Positions 42,813 to 51,034 of a stretch of 64,000 bases of DNA are shown here, piece after piece. The notes beneath the pieces were generated by a model, which saw only the letters and a list, made by a program, of their open reading frames with translations, made no database searches and was not told the DNA's origin. The translations under genes were made by a program, and so were the position numbers. This DNA comes from JAICKN01 sp036489565. GTDB lineage: Bacteria > Acidobacteriota > Terriglobia > Terriglobales > Acidobacteriaceae. The stretch covers positions 1-64,000 of the forward strand of contig DASXFN010000116.1 in assembly GCA_036489565.1 (NCBI GenBank). Direction: 5' to 3'. Every line of letters begins with the position of its first letter. Position 1 is the stretch's first letter.

Positions 42813-43694
42813 CTACTTCTTCCTCTCCACCAGAAACTTCGCTAATGATTGGAGAGTTTCCGCGCTGCTGCCAAAGCTCTCCAGCGCAACAAATGCGGCT
42901 TCTACCAGTGCATCCGCTTTCTTAATCGAGACATCAATTCCGAACAGGGCGGGATAAGTCGCCTTTTCCGCCGCAGTGTCTTTGCCTGCGGTCTTGCCCA
43001 ATTGTTCAGAGGTCTGGGTTACGTCGAGGACGTCGTCCACAATTTGAAATGCCAGGCCGATGGATTGTCCGAATGAGCGCAATTTTGCAACCTGTTCCTC
43101 GGAAGCTCCGGCATACAGTCCGCCAGTCACAACGCTCGCGGTGATGAGTGCGGCGGTTTTTGAGCGATGGATGTATTCGAGCGTCGGCAAATCGGGCTTT
43201 GCGTGTTCAGACTCCAAATCCACAACCTGACCGCCGATCATGCCATCAACAGTTCCAGTTCCGTGCGCTATTTCCGCAATAATCCGTACTCGCGCCTCAG
43301 CCGGGCAGTGCAACCCCGCGAGGACTTCATACGCCTGGGTTTGCAAGGCGTCTCCGGCAAGAATTGCCAGCGCTTCACCGAAAACTTTGTGGCAAGTGGG
43401 CCGACCGCGGCGAAGATCGTCGTTGTCTAAAGCAGGAAGGTCGTCATGGATGAGTGAATAGGTGTGCAGCATTTCCAGCGCCGACCCAAGGTCTTCGATC
43501 CCAGCGGGCAGGGAAGCAGACACCATGCGCGCGGCTTCCATGCACAGGATGGGGCGGATGCGTTTGCCGCCAGCAAATACACTGTGCCGCATGGCTTTAT
43601 GAATGGAAGTGGGCCGCTCGGTTTCCGCAGGAATTAAGCGCTCCAGCGCCAAGTCAGTGAGTTGCTGGCCTTGCTGTAGCGTTTCTTTCAACAT
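42813..43694 (-). CDS. ispA: Farnesyl/geranylgeranyl diphosphate synthase
   Basis: A 293-residue trans-prenyltransferase. GGKRIRPILCMEAARM binds IPP, LIHDDLPALDNDDLRRGRPT is the first Asp-rich motif (with the two-residue insert of bacterial FPP synthases), YIHRSKTAALITASV and FQIVDDVLDVTQT (second Asp-rich motif) follow. It elongates isoprenoid chains for quinones, undecaprenol and hopanoids. xseB is encoded upstream on the same strand, an order also found in enterobacteria, but here a pseudo-receiver gene is inserted between them. Confidence 0.94.
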   Translation of the reverse strand: MLKETLQQGQQLTDLALERLIPAETERPTSIHKAMRHSVFAGGKRIRPILCMEAARMVSASLPAGIEDLGSALEMLHTYSLIHDDLPALDNDDLRRGRPTCHKVFGEALAILAGDALQTQAYEVLAGLHCPAEARVRIIAEIAHGTGTVDGMIGGQVVDLESEHAKPDLPTLEYIHRSKTAALITASVVTGGLYAGASEEQVAKLRSFGQSIGLAFQIVDDVLDVTQTSEQLGKTAGKDTAAEKATYPALFGIDVSIKKADALVEAAFVALESFGSSAETLQSLAKFLVERKK

Positions 43695-43827
43695 TGGGTT
43701 GAGTATAGCAAGGCAGAAGGCGCTCGTTGCGCGGGAGCAGCGGTTCGTCCGTGAAACGCAAAGAAAAATTCAATGGCTGAGATTATTGGATGCGGCTGGC
43801 GAATCGAATTGTGGAAACGCGCCAAAA

Positions 43828-44193
43828 TTATGCCGCTTCGGAACGACCGTTTGGACGTCCCAATGCAGCGTTCACAATTGCTTTGCGGTCCGATGATAGG
43901 CAACAGTCAGCCGCGCCAGCGTCAAGGGCGGCGATCCATAATTTTTCATCGGCAACCCTATGATTGCAGACGATCCTGGTGCCCGGCAATTCACGTGACA
44001 AATATCGGAGGTCGTCCAAGGATGCGGCTTCCATATCCAGAATCAAGGCTTCGGCCCGGTGTTTAACTACGTTACTGCGGGCATCTTCGAGAGATGTTGC
44101 CAATCGCACTGACTGAAAAGCAGCATTGAGAGAGGTAATGAATGCTTGAGCGAACTGAGGATCACTTTGAAACACCACGCAAGAGGTTTTCAC
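43828..44193 (-). CDS. Stand-alone degenerate receiver (REC-like) domain
   Basis: A 121-residue protein with the receiver fold pattern: KTSCVVFQSDPQFAQAFI, EALILDMEAASLDDLRYL with phospho-acceptor-like Asp53, GTRIVCNHRV and AALDAGAADCCLSS. Only one acidic residue (Asp11) is present in the metal site and the conserved Lys after beta-5 is replaced (CLSSDRK), so normal phosphorylation is doubtful. There is no output domain and no kinase nearby. It lies between xseB and ispA on the same strand. Confidence 0.65.
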   Translation of the reverse strand: MKTSCVVFQSDPQFAQAFITSLNAAFQSVRLATSLEDARSNVVKHRAEALILDMEAASLDDLRYLSRELPGTRIVCNHRVADEKLWIAALDAGAADCCLSSDRKAIVNAALGRPNGRSEAA

Positions 44194-44275
44194 GGCTTCC
44201 TCGGAATTCTACCGTCGCCGGGGCGGTGTGCGGAGCCGCGTTAGTTTTTCAAGCGCGGACGTTTGACTGGGATAA

Positions 44276-44509
44276 CTAGCGCCGAGCTTTTTCAGCCAGC
44301 GGTTCGAACGGTTCCGCTTGCAGTTTTCCATTCTGCTTCAGCAGAATCTCGACTTTTCCTTCCGCTTCTTCCAATTCCTTGCGGCAGGACGAAGAGAGTT
44401 GCATGCCCTCTTCAAACAGAGTTAGAGACTTTTCCAGCGGCACTTCTCCCTTTTCGAGTTCCTGGACGATTTTTTCCAGCCGCTGAAGGCAATCTTCAAA
44501 TTTAGGCAA
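44276..44509 (-). CDS. xseB: Exodeoxyribonuclease VII small subunit
   Basis: A 77-residue helical protein. FEDCLQRLEKIVQELEKGEV followed by PLEKSLTLFEEGMQLSSSCR and LEEAEGKVEILL is the full XseB pattern. Several small subunits wrap the XseA nuclease that degrades single-stranded DNA. xseA is not in the window. The pseudo-receiver and ispA genes follow on the same strand. Confidence 0.94.
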   Translation of the reverse strand: MPKFEDCLQRLEKIVQELEKGEVPLEKSLTLFEEGMQLSSSCRKELEEAEGKVEILLKQNGKLQAEPFEPLAEKARR

Positions 44510-44586
44510 GGGAAACTCCTGTGCACATTCTACTGCACTTCAATCGTCCGTATATCAGGGAAAAACAGTAGGACCGTTGGTTATCT

Positions 44587-45735
44587 TTATTGTCCCGGAA
44601 CGACCCAGCGACGCTCTTTTGAGCTTTGGGCAATGGCTTCGCACAGGGCCATTTCTTCGTGTCCGGTTTCGAAAGTAGGGAACGTTCGTGGAGCTTTGAA
44701 ATCTCCTTGGGCGATGTAGGTGTAAACATCCTTGAAAAGTTGGGCGAATGTGTCGGGATAACCTTCCGCGTGTCCGGCGGGATACTCCGCATAGCCGCGA
44801 GTGGCTGGCGACATTTGCGAGGGGTCCTTGGGAACCTCCTGGTTCGGTTCCCCGCGCTTGCCGATCCACAACGTGTTGGGAGATTCGGAATTCCACGATA
44901 GCGACGCTTCGCTGCCATCAATTTCAAACCACAGGCGGGCCTTGCGACCCGCGCTCACTTGGGAAACGGTTACGACGCCATGCATTGATTTCTCCAGATG
45001 CAGCAAAATGGAGGCGTAGTCGTCGGTGTCAATTTTTACTTCGTCGTAGGCAGTGCCGCTACGTTTCTGGAAGGTCTCGACACGTCCCTGCGGCTTTTGC
45101 CGGACGGGCAATACCGTGCCTAAGTCGGCGCACAGCTCGGTGACTTTGCGGTTGGTAATCCAGGTGATGAGGTCGAGCCAGTGCGTGCCGATGTCGGCGA
45201 CAACGCGCAGGGGACCGCTAAACTGCGGTTCCAGCCGCCAGTTCCAGTCGGAAGGGAAAAGCAGCCAGTCTTGCAGAAAACTGCCGTGGACCAGTCGCGG
45301 CTCGCCTATCTTTCCACTTTGTACCAGCGCGTGGGCTTCCTGGCAGAGCGGATAGTAACGCAGGTTGTATGCCACCGCTCCGATGCGCTGGTGTTTTTGA
45401 GCAAGCTCGATAAGCGCGGCACTCTCGCTTGTGTCCATGGAGAGTGGTTTTTCGCAGACGACGTGCTTACCGGCTTCCATGGCAGCTTTTGCTTGCTCAA
45501 AATGAAAGTTATTGGGGGTACAAATGTGGACGACGTCCACGGTTTTGTCTTGCAGCAAATCGTCCAGAGATTTGTAGGCGTGCGCGACGTTTAGACTGCG
45601 GCACGCTTCCTGCGTCCGCTCCGCCGAGCTGCCGAGAATCCCCTGCACGGGAATACCGCCGCGTCGCCGCAGAGATTCCAGATGGGCGCGCCCAACAAAC
45701 CCGACTCCGATGACCGCTGCTTTTAAATTGTTCAA
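44587..45735 (-). CDS. Gfo/Idh/MocA family NAD(P)-dependent oxidoreductase
   Basis: A 382-residue protein. The Rossmann domain begins LKAAVIGVGFVGRAHLESLR, VDVVHICTPNNFHFEQAKAA and AGKHVVCEKPLSMDTSES (the EKP catalytic Lys) follow, and the C-terminal alpha/beta domain contains VADIGTHWLDLITWIT with the conserved Asp and His. Members oxidise or reduce sugars and cyclitols; the substrate is unknown. The TTG at 45735 is preferred: an AGGA box overlaps the stop of the upstream trans-sulfuration gene, 5 bases away, so the two are coupled. Confidence 0.9.
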   Translation of the reverse strand: MNNLKAAVIGVGFVGRAHLESLRRRGGIPVQGILGSSAERTQEACRSLNVAHAYKSLDDLLQDKTVDVVHICTPNNFHFEQAKAAMEAGKHVVCEKPLSMDTSESAALIELAQKHQRIGAVAYNLRYYPLCQEAHALVQSGKIGEPRLVHGSFLQDWLLFPSDWNWRLEPQFSGPLRVVADIGTHWLDLITWITNRKVTELCADLGTVLPVRQKPQGRVETFQKRSGTAYDEVKIDTDDYASILLHLEKSMHGVVTVSQVSAGRKARLWFEIDGSEASLSWNSESPNTLWIGKRGEPNQEVPKDPSQMSPATRGYAEYPAGHAEGYPDTFAQLFKDVYTYIAQGDFKAPRTFPTFETGHEEMALCEAIAQSSKERRWVVPGQ

Positions 45736-45740
45736 GAGAC

Positions 45741-46943
45741 TTATCCTACCTGCAAGTGTGCTGTAGCAGGTTTCAAGATTTCCAAAGCCTGCTTCAAATC
45801 GGCGATGAGGTCCTCGGTGCTTTCGATCCCCACGGAGAGACGTATCATTTGCTCGGTGACACCCGTCTTTTGCCGGTGCTTGGCGGGAATCATGGCGTGA
45901 GAGGTAAGCACGGGAATGGAAACAAGCGATTCCACGCCGCCAAGGCTTGGAGCGAGCGTAAACAGGCGCAGAGCTTCCGCGACGCGGCATGCGTCTTTCC
46001 CGGTTCCGTTGATTTCAAAACTGAGCACGCCGCCTCCGCCATGCAATTGCTCCATGGCGAGAGTGCGCTGCGGATGGCCTTGAAGAAATGGGTAGTGAAC
46101 ACGCTTGACGTTGGGATGCTCTGACAAGAACTGCGCGACGTGCAGGGCATTTTCGTTCTGCCGCTGCACGCGGACGGCAAGCGTTTTTATCCCACGCAGC
46201 AGCATCCATGCGGCGTGAGGATCCATGATTGGACCGGTGACGGTGCGCGTTTCCCAAAGTTTTTCCAGTAGTGATTTTTGTCCGGCAACGATCCCGCAAA
46301 TTAAATCGGAGTGTCCGGCGTAGTACTTGGTGCCGGAGTGCATGATGAGATCAATTCCATAATCCGCGGGACGCTGATTGACCGGGGTGGCGAAGGTGCT
46401 GTCAATCATTGAAATCAAGTTATGCGCGTTGGCGATGGCGGCGACTTTTTTTAGATCAATCACCCGCAGCGTGGGATTGGTTGGCGACTCTAAATACAAA
46501 AGCTTGGTGTTGGGCCGGATGGCTCTTTCATGCTGACTATAGTCGGTAGCATCCACAAAGGTGGTCTCAACGCCGAAGCGCGGCAGCCACTGGGTAAGAA
46601 ATTTTGTAGTGCCGCCGTAGATGTCACGCTGCGCGACGATATGATCTCCGGCGCTGACGAGCGAAAGGATGGCAGAGGAGATTGCCGCCATGCCAGAGGC
46701 AAAGATCAACGCGGATTCGGTCCCTTCCAGTTCGGCAATTGCGGCTTCCACGAGGGTGTGAGTGGGATTGCCGTAGCGCGTGTAGAACATGTCGGTGTGC
46801 GTGGCACGCAGTTGCTGTTCATGGTCCACCGCTTCAAAAGTAGAGGTTTGGTGGATGGGCGGCATTACGGGCCCATTCTTCTTCTCTGAACTCAGGCCGG
46901 CGTGAACGGCTTCTGTTTCCTGGCGGTGTTTGTGATTTTTCAT
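45741..46943 (-). CDS. PLP-dependent trans-sulfuration enzyme (cystathionine gamma-synthase/lyase type)
   Basis: A 400-residue Cys/Met metabolism enzyme. ETEAVHAGLSSEKKNGPVMP, YTRYGNPTHTLVEAAIAELE, FASGMAAISSAIL, ESPTNPTLRVIDLKKVA, IDSTFATPVNQRP and the PLP lysine in HSGTKYYAGHSDLICG define the family. Synthase, lyase and methionine gamma-lyase functions cannot be separated by eye. GAGAG lies just before ATG 46943, so the longer open frame to 47222 is rejected. The Gfo/Idh gene follows 5 bases after the stop. Confidence 0.92.
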   Translation of the reverse strand: MKNHKHRQETEAVHAGLSSEKKNGPVMPPIHQTSTFEAVDHEQQLRATHTDMFYTRYGNPTHTLVEAAIAELEGTESALIFASGMAAISSAILSLVSAGDHIVAQRDIYGGTTKFLTQWLPRFGVETTFVDATDYSQHERAIRPNTKLLYLESPTNPTLRVIDLKKVAAIANAHNLISMIDSTFATPVNQRPADYGIDLIMHSGTKYYAGHSDLICGIVAGQKSLLEKLWETRTVTGPIMDPHAAWMLLRGIKTLAVRVQRQNENALHVAQFLSEHPNVKRVHYPFLQGHPQRTLAMEQLHGGGGVLSFEINGTGKDACRVAEALRLFTLAPSLGGVESLVSIPVLTSHAMIPAKHRQKTGVTEQMIRLSVGIESTEDLIADLKQALEILKPATAHLQVG

Positions 46944-47131
46944 GAGGCTCTCGCGCCCAGTGTTTGATTTCGACCGGAATTTACCGGGAGAAAGTGGGCC
47001 TTCTAAGCGTAACGTCACTGCAGGTCGAGAGCAAGAGGTTGATCTATCTTCTTGGCCTTTATAATAGTCACTTATAGCGTTGGGGATTAAAAGGCAGACG
47101 GTCTTGATGGATGCCGAACTTATAAAGCATT

Positions 47132-47614
47132 GTGAGAAAACTGATGGCGAAAATGAAACGTTCGAAGACATCCCGCACAAAAACATCTCCGAAGGTATCT
47201 TCAAAGAAGGCGCGAAAGGCAACCCAAAAGCCCGCCGTGAAAATCAATAAACGGAAGTCCCACCAATACTTATCCTGGTCAGGAGTTGAATTGGAAGAGA
47301 TGAATCCACTGCTGCAGCGGCAATGGATTGTTGGCGACAGGGTGATGCTGGCGCGCCTGATCATGAAAAAGGGATGCATGGTTCCCATGCACAGCCATCA
47401 CAATGAGCAGGTCACGCATATTCTTGAGGGCGCGCTGAAGTTTTGTATTGAAGGGAAAGAAATTGTGGTGCGAAAAGGCGAGGTGCTGACCATCCCGCCG
47501 CATGTACCGCACAGCGCGGAAGCGATGGAGGACACGATAGACCTTGATGTCTTTGATCCTCCACGAGAAGATTGGATCAACAAGACGGACCAATATCTGC
47601 GGGCTGTCAAGTAG
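47132..47614 (+). CDS. Cupin protein with Lys/Arg-rich N-terminal tail
   Basis: A 160-residue protein. Residues 1-43 are strongly basic and low-complexity (KMKRSKTSRTKTSPKVSSKK, then ARKATQKPAVKINKRKSH). The rest is a single cupin: MVPMHSHHNEQVTHILEGAL with the His/Glu metal ligands and VLTIPPHVPHSAEAMEDT. The start is GTG 47132; ATG 47144 is an alternative. A TATAAT at 47060-47065 may be its -10. It is divergent from the trans-sulfuration gene. The basic tail is not a signal peptide; nucleic acid or surface binding is a guess. Confidence 0.85.
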   Translation: MRKLMAKMKRSKTSRTKTSPKVSSKKARKATQKPAVKINKRKSHQYLSWSGVELEEMNPLLQRQWIVGDRVMLARLIMKKGCMVPMHSHHNEQVTHILEGALKFCIEGKEIVVRKGEVLTIPPHVPHSAEAMEDTIDLDVFDPPREDWINKTDQYLRAVK

Positions 47615-47687
47615 CATATTCCCAGCGTTTCTCTTATCTTAATTAAGTTCGCCTGTGATCAGTTCAAAGAGCCTATTTTAGAAAGCT

Positions 47688-49061
47688 ATGGAGCAGACAG
47701 CGGTGGTGTCGAAGCAGGAACTTGCGCAGTTGCGATGTATTGGGTGCGGGGCGATCGCGGGGAATCTGGCGCCCAATGCGCGCTGCGAACAATGCGGTGA
47801 CTTGCTGGAAGCGGTGTATCCGGAGTGGGGCAAGCCCGGCACGGTTGATGCAGCATCGCTGAAGACGCTGTGGTTGCAGCGGCGTACGTCGTTTCTTCCC
47901 GAGGACCAGAGCGGCGTTTGGCGGTTTCGCGAGGTATTACCCTCGCTGCGGGAAGGAACCCATCCCATCACGCTGCGCGAAGGAAATACTCCGGTGTATG
48001 AATTGCCTTCGTGCGCGCGCATTGCGGGCGTGGAACGGTTGCGTGCCAAACATCAGGGAATGAACCCCACTGGATCGTTCAAAGATACGGGAATGACCAC
48101 CGCAGCATCTTTTGCGCGGCAGGAAGGATTCCGCTGGGTGGCGTGCGCTTCCACGGGAAACACTTCGGCTTCCATGGCGGCTTACGCGGCGCGCGGCGGC
48201 ATGCGCAGCCTAGTTCTGATTCCCGAGGGCAAAATTACCTGGAGCAAACTGTCGCAATCGCTCGACTATGGCGCGGTGACCTGCCAATTGAAAACGGACT
48301 TCGACGGTTGCATGAAAGTGTTGAACGAAGTTGTAAAGCGTATGCCCGTGTATCTGTTGAATTCGGTGAATCCTTACCGGCTGGAAGGGCAGAAAACCGC
48401 TGCCATTGAGTTGTTGGAGCAGTTCAACTGGGAGGTCCCTGACCACATCATAGTGCCGGGTGGGAACCTGGCGAACTCTTCGGCGATTGGCAAAGCAGTA
48501 GTGGAGCTTAAGAAACTGGGCTTTATCAACAGACTGCCGAAGATTTCGGTGATTCAGGCAGAAGGCGCGAATCCCCTGGTGCGTACCGTGCGGGAGAAAT
48601 CCGGAAAAGAATTGATCGCTGTTACTGCGGAAACCATGGCTTCCGCAATCCGCATTGGAAATCCAGCAAGCTGGAAAAAAGCCGTGCAAGTGCTGCAAGC
48701 AACCGGAGGCGCGGTTGAGCAGGTCACGGAGGTAGAAATCGCGCAAGCCAAGGCAGAAATTGGCAGGGATGGCATTGGGTGCGAGCCAGCCTCGGCCGTG
48801 ACATTGGCAGGATTGAAAAAGTTAGTGAAGCAGGGATTTGTGAAGCGCGGGGAGAGCGTGGTGCTCATTCTTACCGGGCATCTGCTAAAAGATCCAGAGT
48901 TCACGCTTAAGTTCCATCGCGGTGATTTATTCACTGGGACCGCCGAAGAGAAACAGGCGGCTGTTCTCGTCCCGCAACAGCGCTCTCCAATTGTGCTGGA
49001 AGCCAGCGCGGATGCGGTCGTGAAGACCCTCGAGTCTGTTGAAAAGGGTCGTGAAAATTAA
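47688..49061 (+). CDS. thrC: Threonine synthase
   Basis: A 457-residue fold type II PLP enzyme converting O-phosphohomoserine to threonine. An N-terminal zinc-ribbon-like segment (CIGCG, CEQCG) precedes LREGNTPVYELPSCARI, the PLP lysine motif MNPTGSFKDTGMTTAA, CASTGNTSASMAAYAARGG and PGGNLANSSAIGKAVVEL. The C-terminal part has GCEPASAVTLAGLKKL and VLILTGHLLKDP. thrB starts 1 base after its stop, a common order in bacterial threonine operons. Confidence 0.95.
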   Translation: MEQTAVVSKQELAQLRCIGCGAIAGNLAPNARCEQCGDLLEAVYPEWGKPGTVDAASLKTLWLQRRTSFLPEDQSGVWRFREVLPSLREGTHPITLREGNTPVYELPSCARIAGVERLRAKHQGMNPTGSFKDTGMTTAASFARQEGFRWVACASTGNTSASMAAYAARGGMRSLVLIPEGKITWSKLSQSLDYGAVTCQLKTDFDGCMKVLNEVVKRMPVYLLNSVNPYRLEGQKTAAIELLEQFNWEVPDHIIVPGGNLANSSAIGKAVVELKKLGFINRLPKISVIQAEGANPLVRTVREKSGKELIAVTAETMASAIRIGNPASWKKAVQVLQATGGAVEQVTEVEIAQAKAEIGRDGIGCEPASAVTLAGLKKLVKQGFVKRGESVVLILTGHLLKDPEFTLKFHRGDLFTGTAEEKQAAVLVPQQRSPIVLEASADAVVKTLESVEKGREN

Positions 49062-49062
49062 T

Positions 49063-50043
49063 ATGGCGAAAGCTGTAGCAAAACGTTCCAGCGCCCTTAA
49101 TTCACTCAAATTGAAGTTGCCCGCGACTTCGGCGAATCTGGGCCCGGCGTTTGACGCTGCGGGACTTGCGCTGGGAATGTTCCTTACGATCGAGGCACGG
49201 CCGGCGACGGAGTTCGCGATCACCGCCTCGGGACTTGACGCCCAAATCTGCGGGCGCGTCGAAAACCATTTAACGTTGAACACGTACCGCGAAGTGCTGG
49301 AGGCAGAAGGAAAGCTGGTGCAGTCCCTGGCGCTGAAGATCAACAACGAAATTCCTTTGGGCAAAGGATGCGGCTCCTCAGCGGCGGCACGGTTAGCGGG
49401 GATTGCGCTAGCAGTGCATTTTGGCAAGCTGCGCTGGAGCGACAGCCGGATTGTGGGGGAAGCGTCGCGGCGGGAACATCATCCTGACAATGCAGCGGCA
49501 TGCTGGCTGGGCGGGCTCACCGTAGCGCGTCAAATTTCAGAGAACGAAGCGCAGGTTGCGGTCATTCAGCCAAAGCAAAAATGGCCATTGCTGGTGGCGA
49601 TCCCTGCCGAGCCGTTATCTACAGAAGAAGCGCGGCGCGTATTGCCGGACCAGTATCTACGCGCCGATGTGGTATCGAACATTCAGAACTCGATGTTATT
49701 GCTTGCGGCGTTTGTGCAGGGTAAGCCTGCCATGCTGGCTTCAGCGCTGCATGATCGCATTCATGAGCCTTATCGAGCGCCCTTGTGCCCGCTGCTGCCG
49801 GCCTTGCAGGAGTTGGCTGGAGAGTCAGGAGTGCTGGGCGCGGTGTTAAGTGGTGCAGGGCCGTCGGTGCTAGTATTTTTGGACCCCAAAGCTAGTGTTA
49901 TACGAAGCAAAGCAATCGTAGAACGCCATTTGCTGCGCAAGGGATTGTACGCGGAACTGGTTTTGACGCGCATCATGCCGCGAGGGGCGGCACAGAGTGG
50001 TAACTGGCAGCGGGGCAATCGAAAGACGGCTGGTTCCCGCTAG
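49063..50043 (+). CDS. thrB: Homoserine kinase
   Basis: A 326-residue GHMP kinase that phosphorylates homoserine for ThrC. LKLPATSANLGPAFDAAGLA is the first motif, IPLGKGCGSSAAARLAGIAL is the ATP loop, and GVLGAVLSGAGPSVLVFLDP is the third motif. ATG 49063 follows the thrC TAA at once; in-frame GTG 49051 and TTG 49039 would overlap thrC. The gene ends inside a palindrome shared with the convergent small gene. Confidence 0.95.
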   Translation: MAKAVAKRSSALNSLKLKLPATSANLGPAFDAAGLALGMFLTIEARPATEFAITASGLDAQICGRVENHLTLNTYREVLEAEGKLVQSLALKINNEIPLGKGCGSSAAARLAGIALAVHFGKLRWSDSRIVGEASRREHHPDNAAACWLGGLTVARQISENEAQVAVIQPKQKWPLLVAIPAEPLSTEEARRVLPDQYLRADVVSNIQNSMLLLAAFVQGKPAMLASALHDRIHEPYRAPLCPLLPALQELAGESGVLGAVLSGAGPSVLVFLDPKASVIRSKAIVERHLLRKGLYAELVLTRIMPRGAAQSGNWQRGNRKTAGSR

Positions 50044-50051
50044 TTAGCGGG
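50036..50051. terminator. Stop-codon palindrome between convergent genes
   Basis: CCCGCTA-GT-TAGCGGG is a perfect 7-bp inverted repeat. It contains the thrB stop TAG (50041-50043) and the stop TAA of the minus-strand small gene (50044-50046) side by side. A hairpin would need the inner A-T pair open. There is no T-run, so termination activity is uncertain. Confidence 0.4.
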
Positions 50052-50214
50052 CTGAGGCGTAAGCAGGAAGGGCGCAGCTTTCGTCCGCGATCCGAACCAT
50101 ATGTTGCTCAAAGCTGAGCAAGGGATCTTCCTGGAAATGCGCCGGATAAGTACGAAGAGCTTGCAGGAATGCGGCTATTTCGCGTTGCGAGTTGTGGCTA
50201 CGTGCGGTGTTCAT
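50044..50214 (-). CDS. 56-residue protein of unknown function
   Basis: A short protein MNTARSHNSQREIAAFLQAL followed by RTYPAHFQEDPLLSFEQHM and VRIADESCALPAYASAR. The pattern suggests two amphipathic helices. ATG 50214 has a weak GACGAAAG ribosome site. The open frame extends further upstream but that part looks non-coding. Its stop codon abuts the thrB stop. No family is recognised; it could be spurious. Confidence 0.45.
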   Translation of the reverse strand: MNTARSHNSQREIAAFLQALRTYPAHFQEDPLLSFEQHMVRIADESCALPAYASAR

Positions 50215-50359
50215 TTCTTTCGTCCCAGGTAAAACCCTTCGAGTGTTACTCACCTCCGCTCCTATCCAGGGGATACAGCAATTCAGCGGTATAGCTCTTA
50301 CGATATGGGCGTGCGAGCAAAGTGTAAATGGCACGGTTGTGCCACTCGTGGAAGGAAAA

Positions 50360-50390
50360 CATCAAGGGCTGGTTCGCCCAACCCTTGATG
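50360..50390 (-). terminator. Intrinsic terminator of the DinB gene
   Basis: A 9-bp stem CATCAAGGG/CCCTTGATG with a 13-base loop, followed on the minus strand by TTTTCCTTCC. It starts 48 bases downstream of the DinB-like gene's stop. Confidence 0.7.
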
Positions 50391-50438
50391 GAAATTCGGC
50401 ATCTACTCTCTTCATTCCAACCTATCGCGATCTATCAC

Positions 50439-51008
50439 TTATCGTCGGCTGGCGGGCGGAACGATGCTGTTCGCACGAAGGTATTCCACCATTTGACCGT
50501 AATGGTCGAAGGGATGAGAGACCGCGATGAGGGCAATGCCCAAGCGAGTTACTGTGCCTTTTCCCCATGGGCTCTTGATCGGGGTAACCAGATTTTGCTC
50601 ATTCAGACTTCCCAAAGCCTTGTGTAGGTAGGCAAACGAGTCCTTCAAATATTTAACGATTTCGTCTTTCGACTTCAGGGTGTCGGACCCATTTTCCTCG
50701 GAACCCATTTCAACGGGATTCTTTTCCCGCAGAATGACAGATGCAAACTCGTAGTTCACAGTCGCAACGTGCCGGACTTGAAGAGCAAAGGTGCGAACTC
50801 CCTTGAATTCTCCGTTGGTGGGTGCGAAAGCATATTTGTCGGCAGGCATCGCTTCCGCGGCGGAAACGAATTCGTGTTCGACATTAGAGAGGTTAGCGTT
50901 AAATGTGCCGGCGACCGTCTGATGATCGGAAGAATTGGTTTGTGAAAATGCGCTTACGCCAAACAACAGCAGAGAAAAACAGAGCAATACATATTTCGTC
51001 TTTTTCAT
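50439..51008 (-). CDS. Exported DinB-like four-helix protein
   Basis: A 189-residue protein with a signal peptide (YVLLCFSLLLFGVSAFSQ). The mature part is a DinB/YfiT-like helical bundle: EFVSAAEAMPADKYAFAPTN, FALQVRHVATVNYEF with one His ligand, and LIAVSHPFDHYGQMVEYLRA with two more, forming a metal triad. Export of DinB-like proteins is frequent in acidobacteria and Bacteroidetes; their function is unknown. GAGGATACC precedes ATG 51008. It lies 26 bases downstream of the MFS gene, so it may belong to the transporter operon. Confidence 0.85.
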   Translation of the reverse strand: MKKTKYVLLCFSLLLFGVSAFSQTNSSDHQTVAGTFNANLSNVEHEFVSAAEAMPADKYAFAPTNGEFKGVRTFALQVRHVATVNYEFASVILREKNPVEMGSEENGSDTLKSKDEIVKYLKDSFAYLHKALGSLNEQNLVTPIKSPWGKGTVTRLGIALIAVSHPFDHYGQMVEYLRANSIVPPASRR

Positions 51009-51034
51009 CCAGGTATCCTCAAAAAGCATTGAAT

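Noticed and set aside
46944..47131. SAM riboswitch upstream of the trans-sulfuration gene
   Set aside because: The leader has no recognisable SAM-I, SAM-II or related consensus elements.
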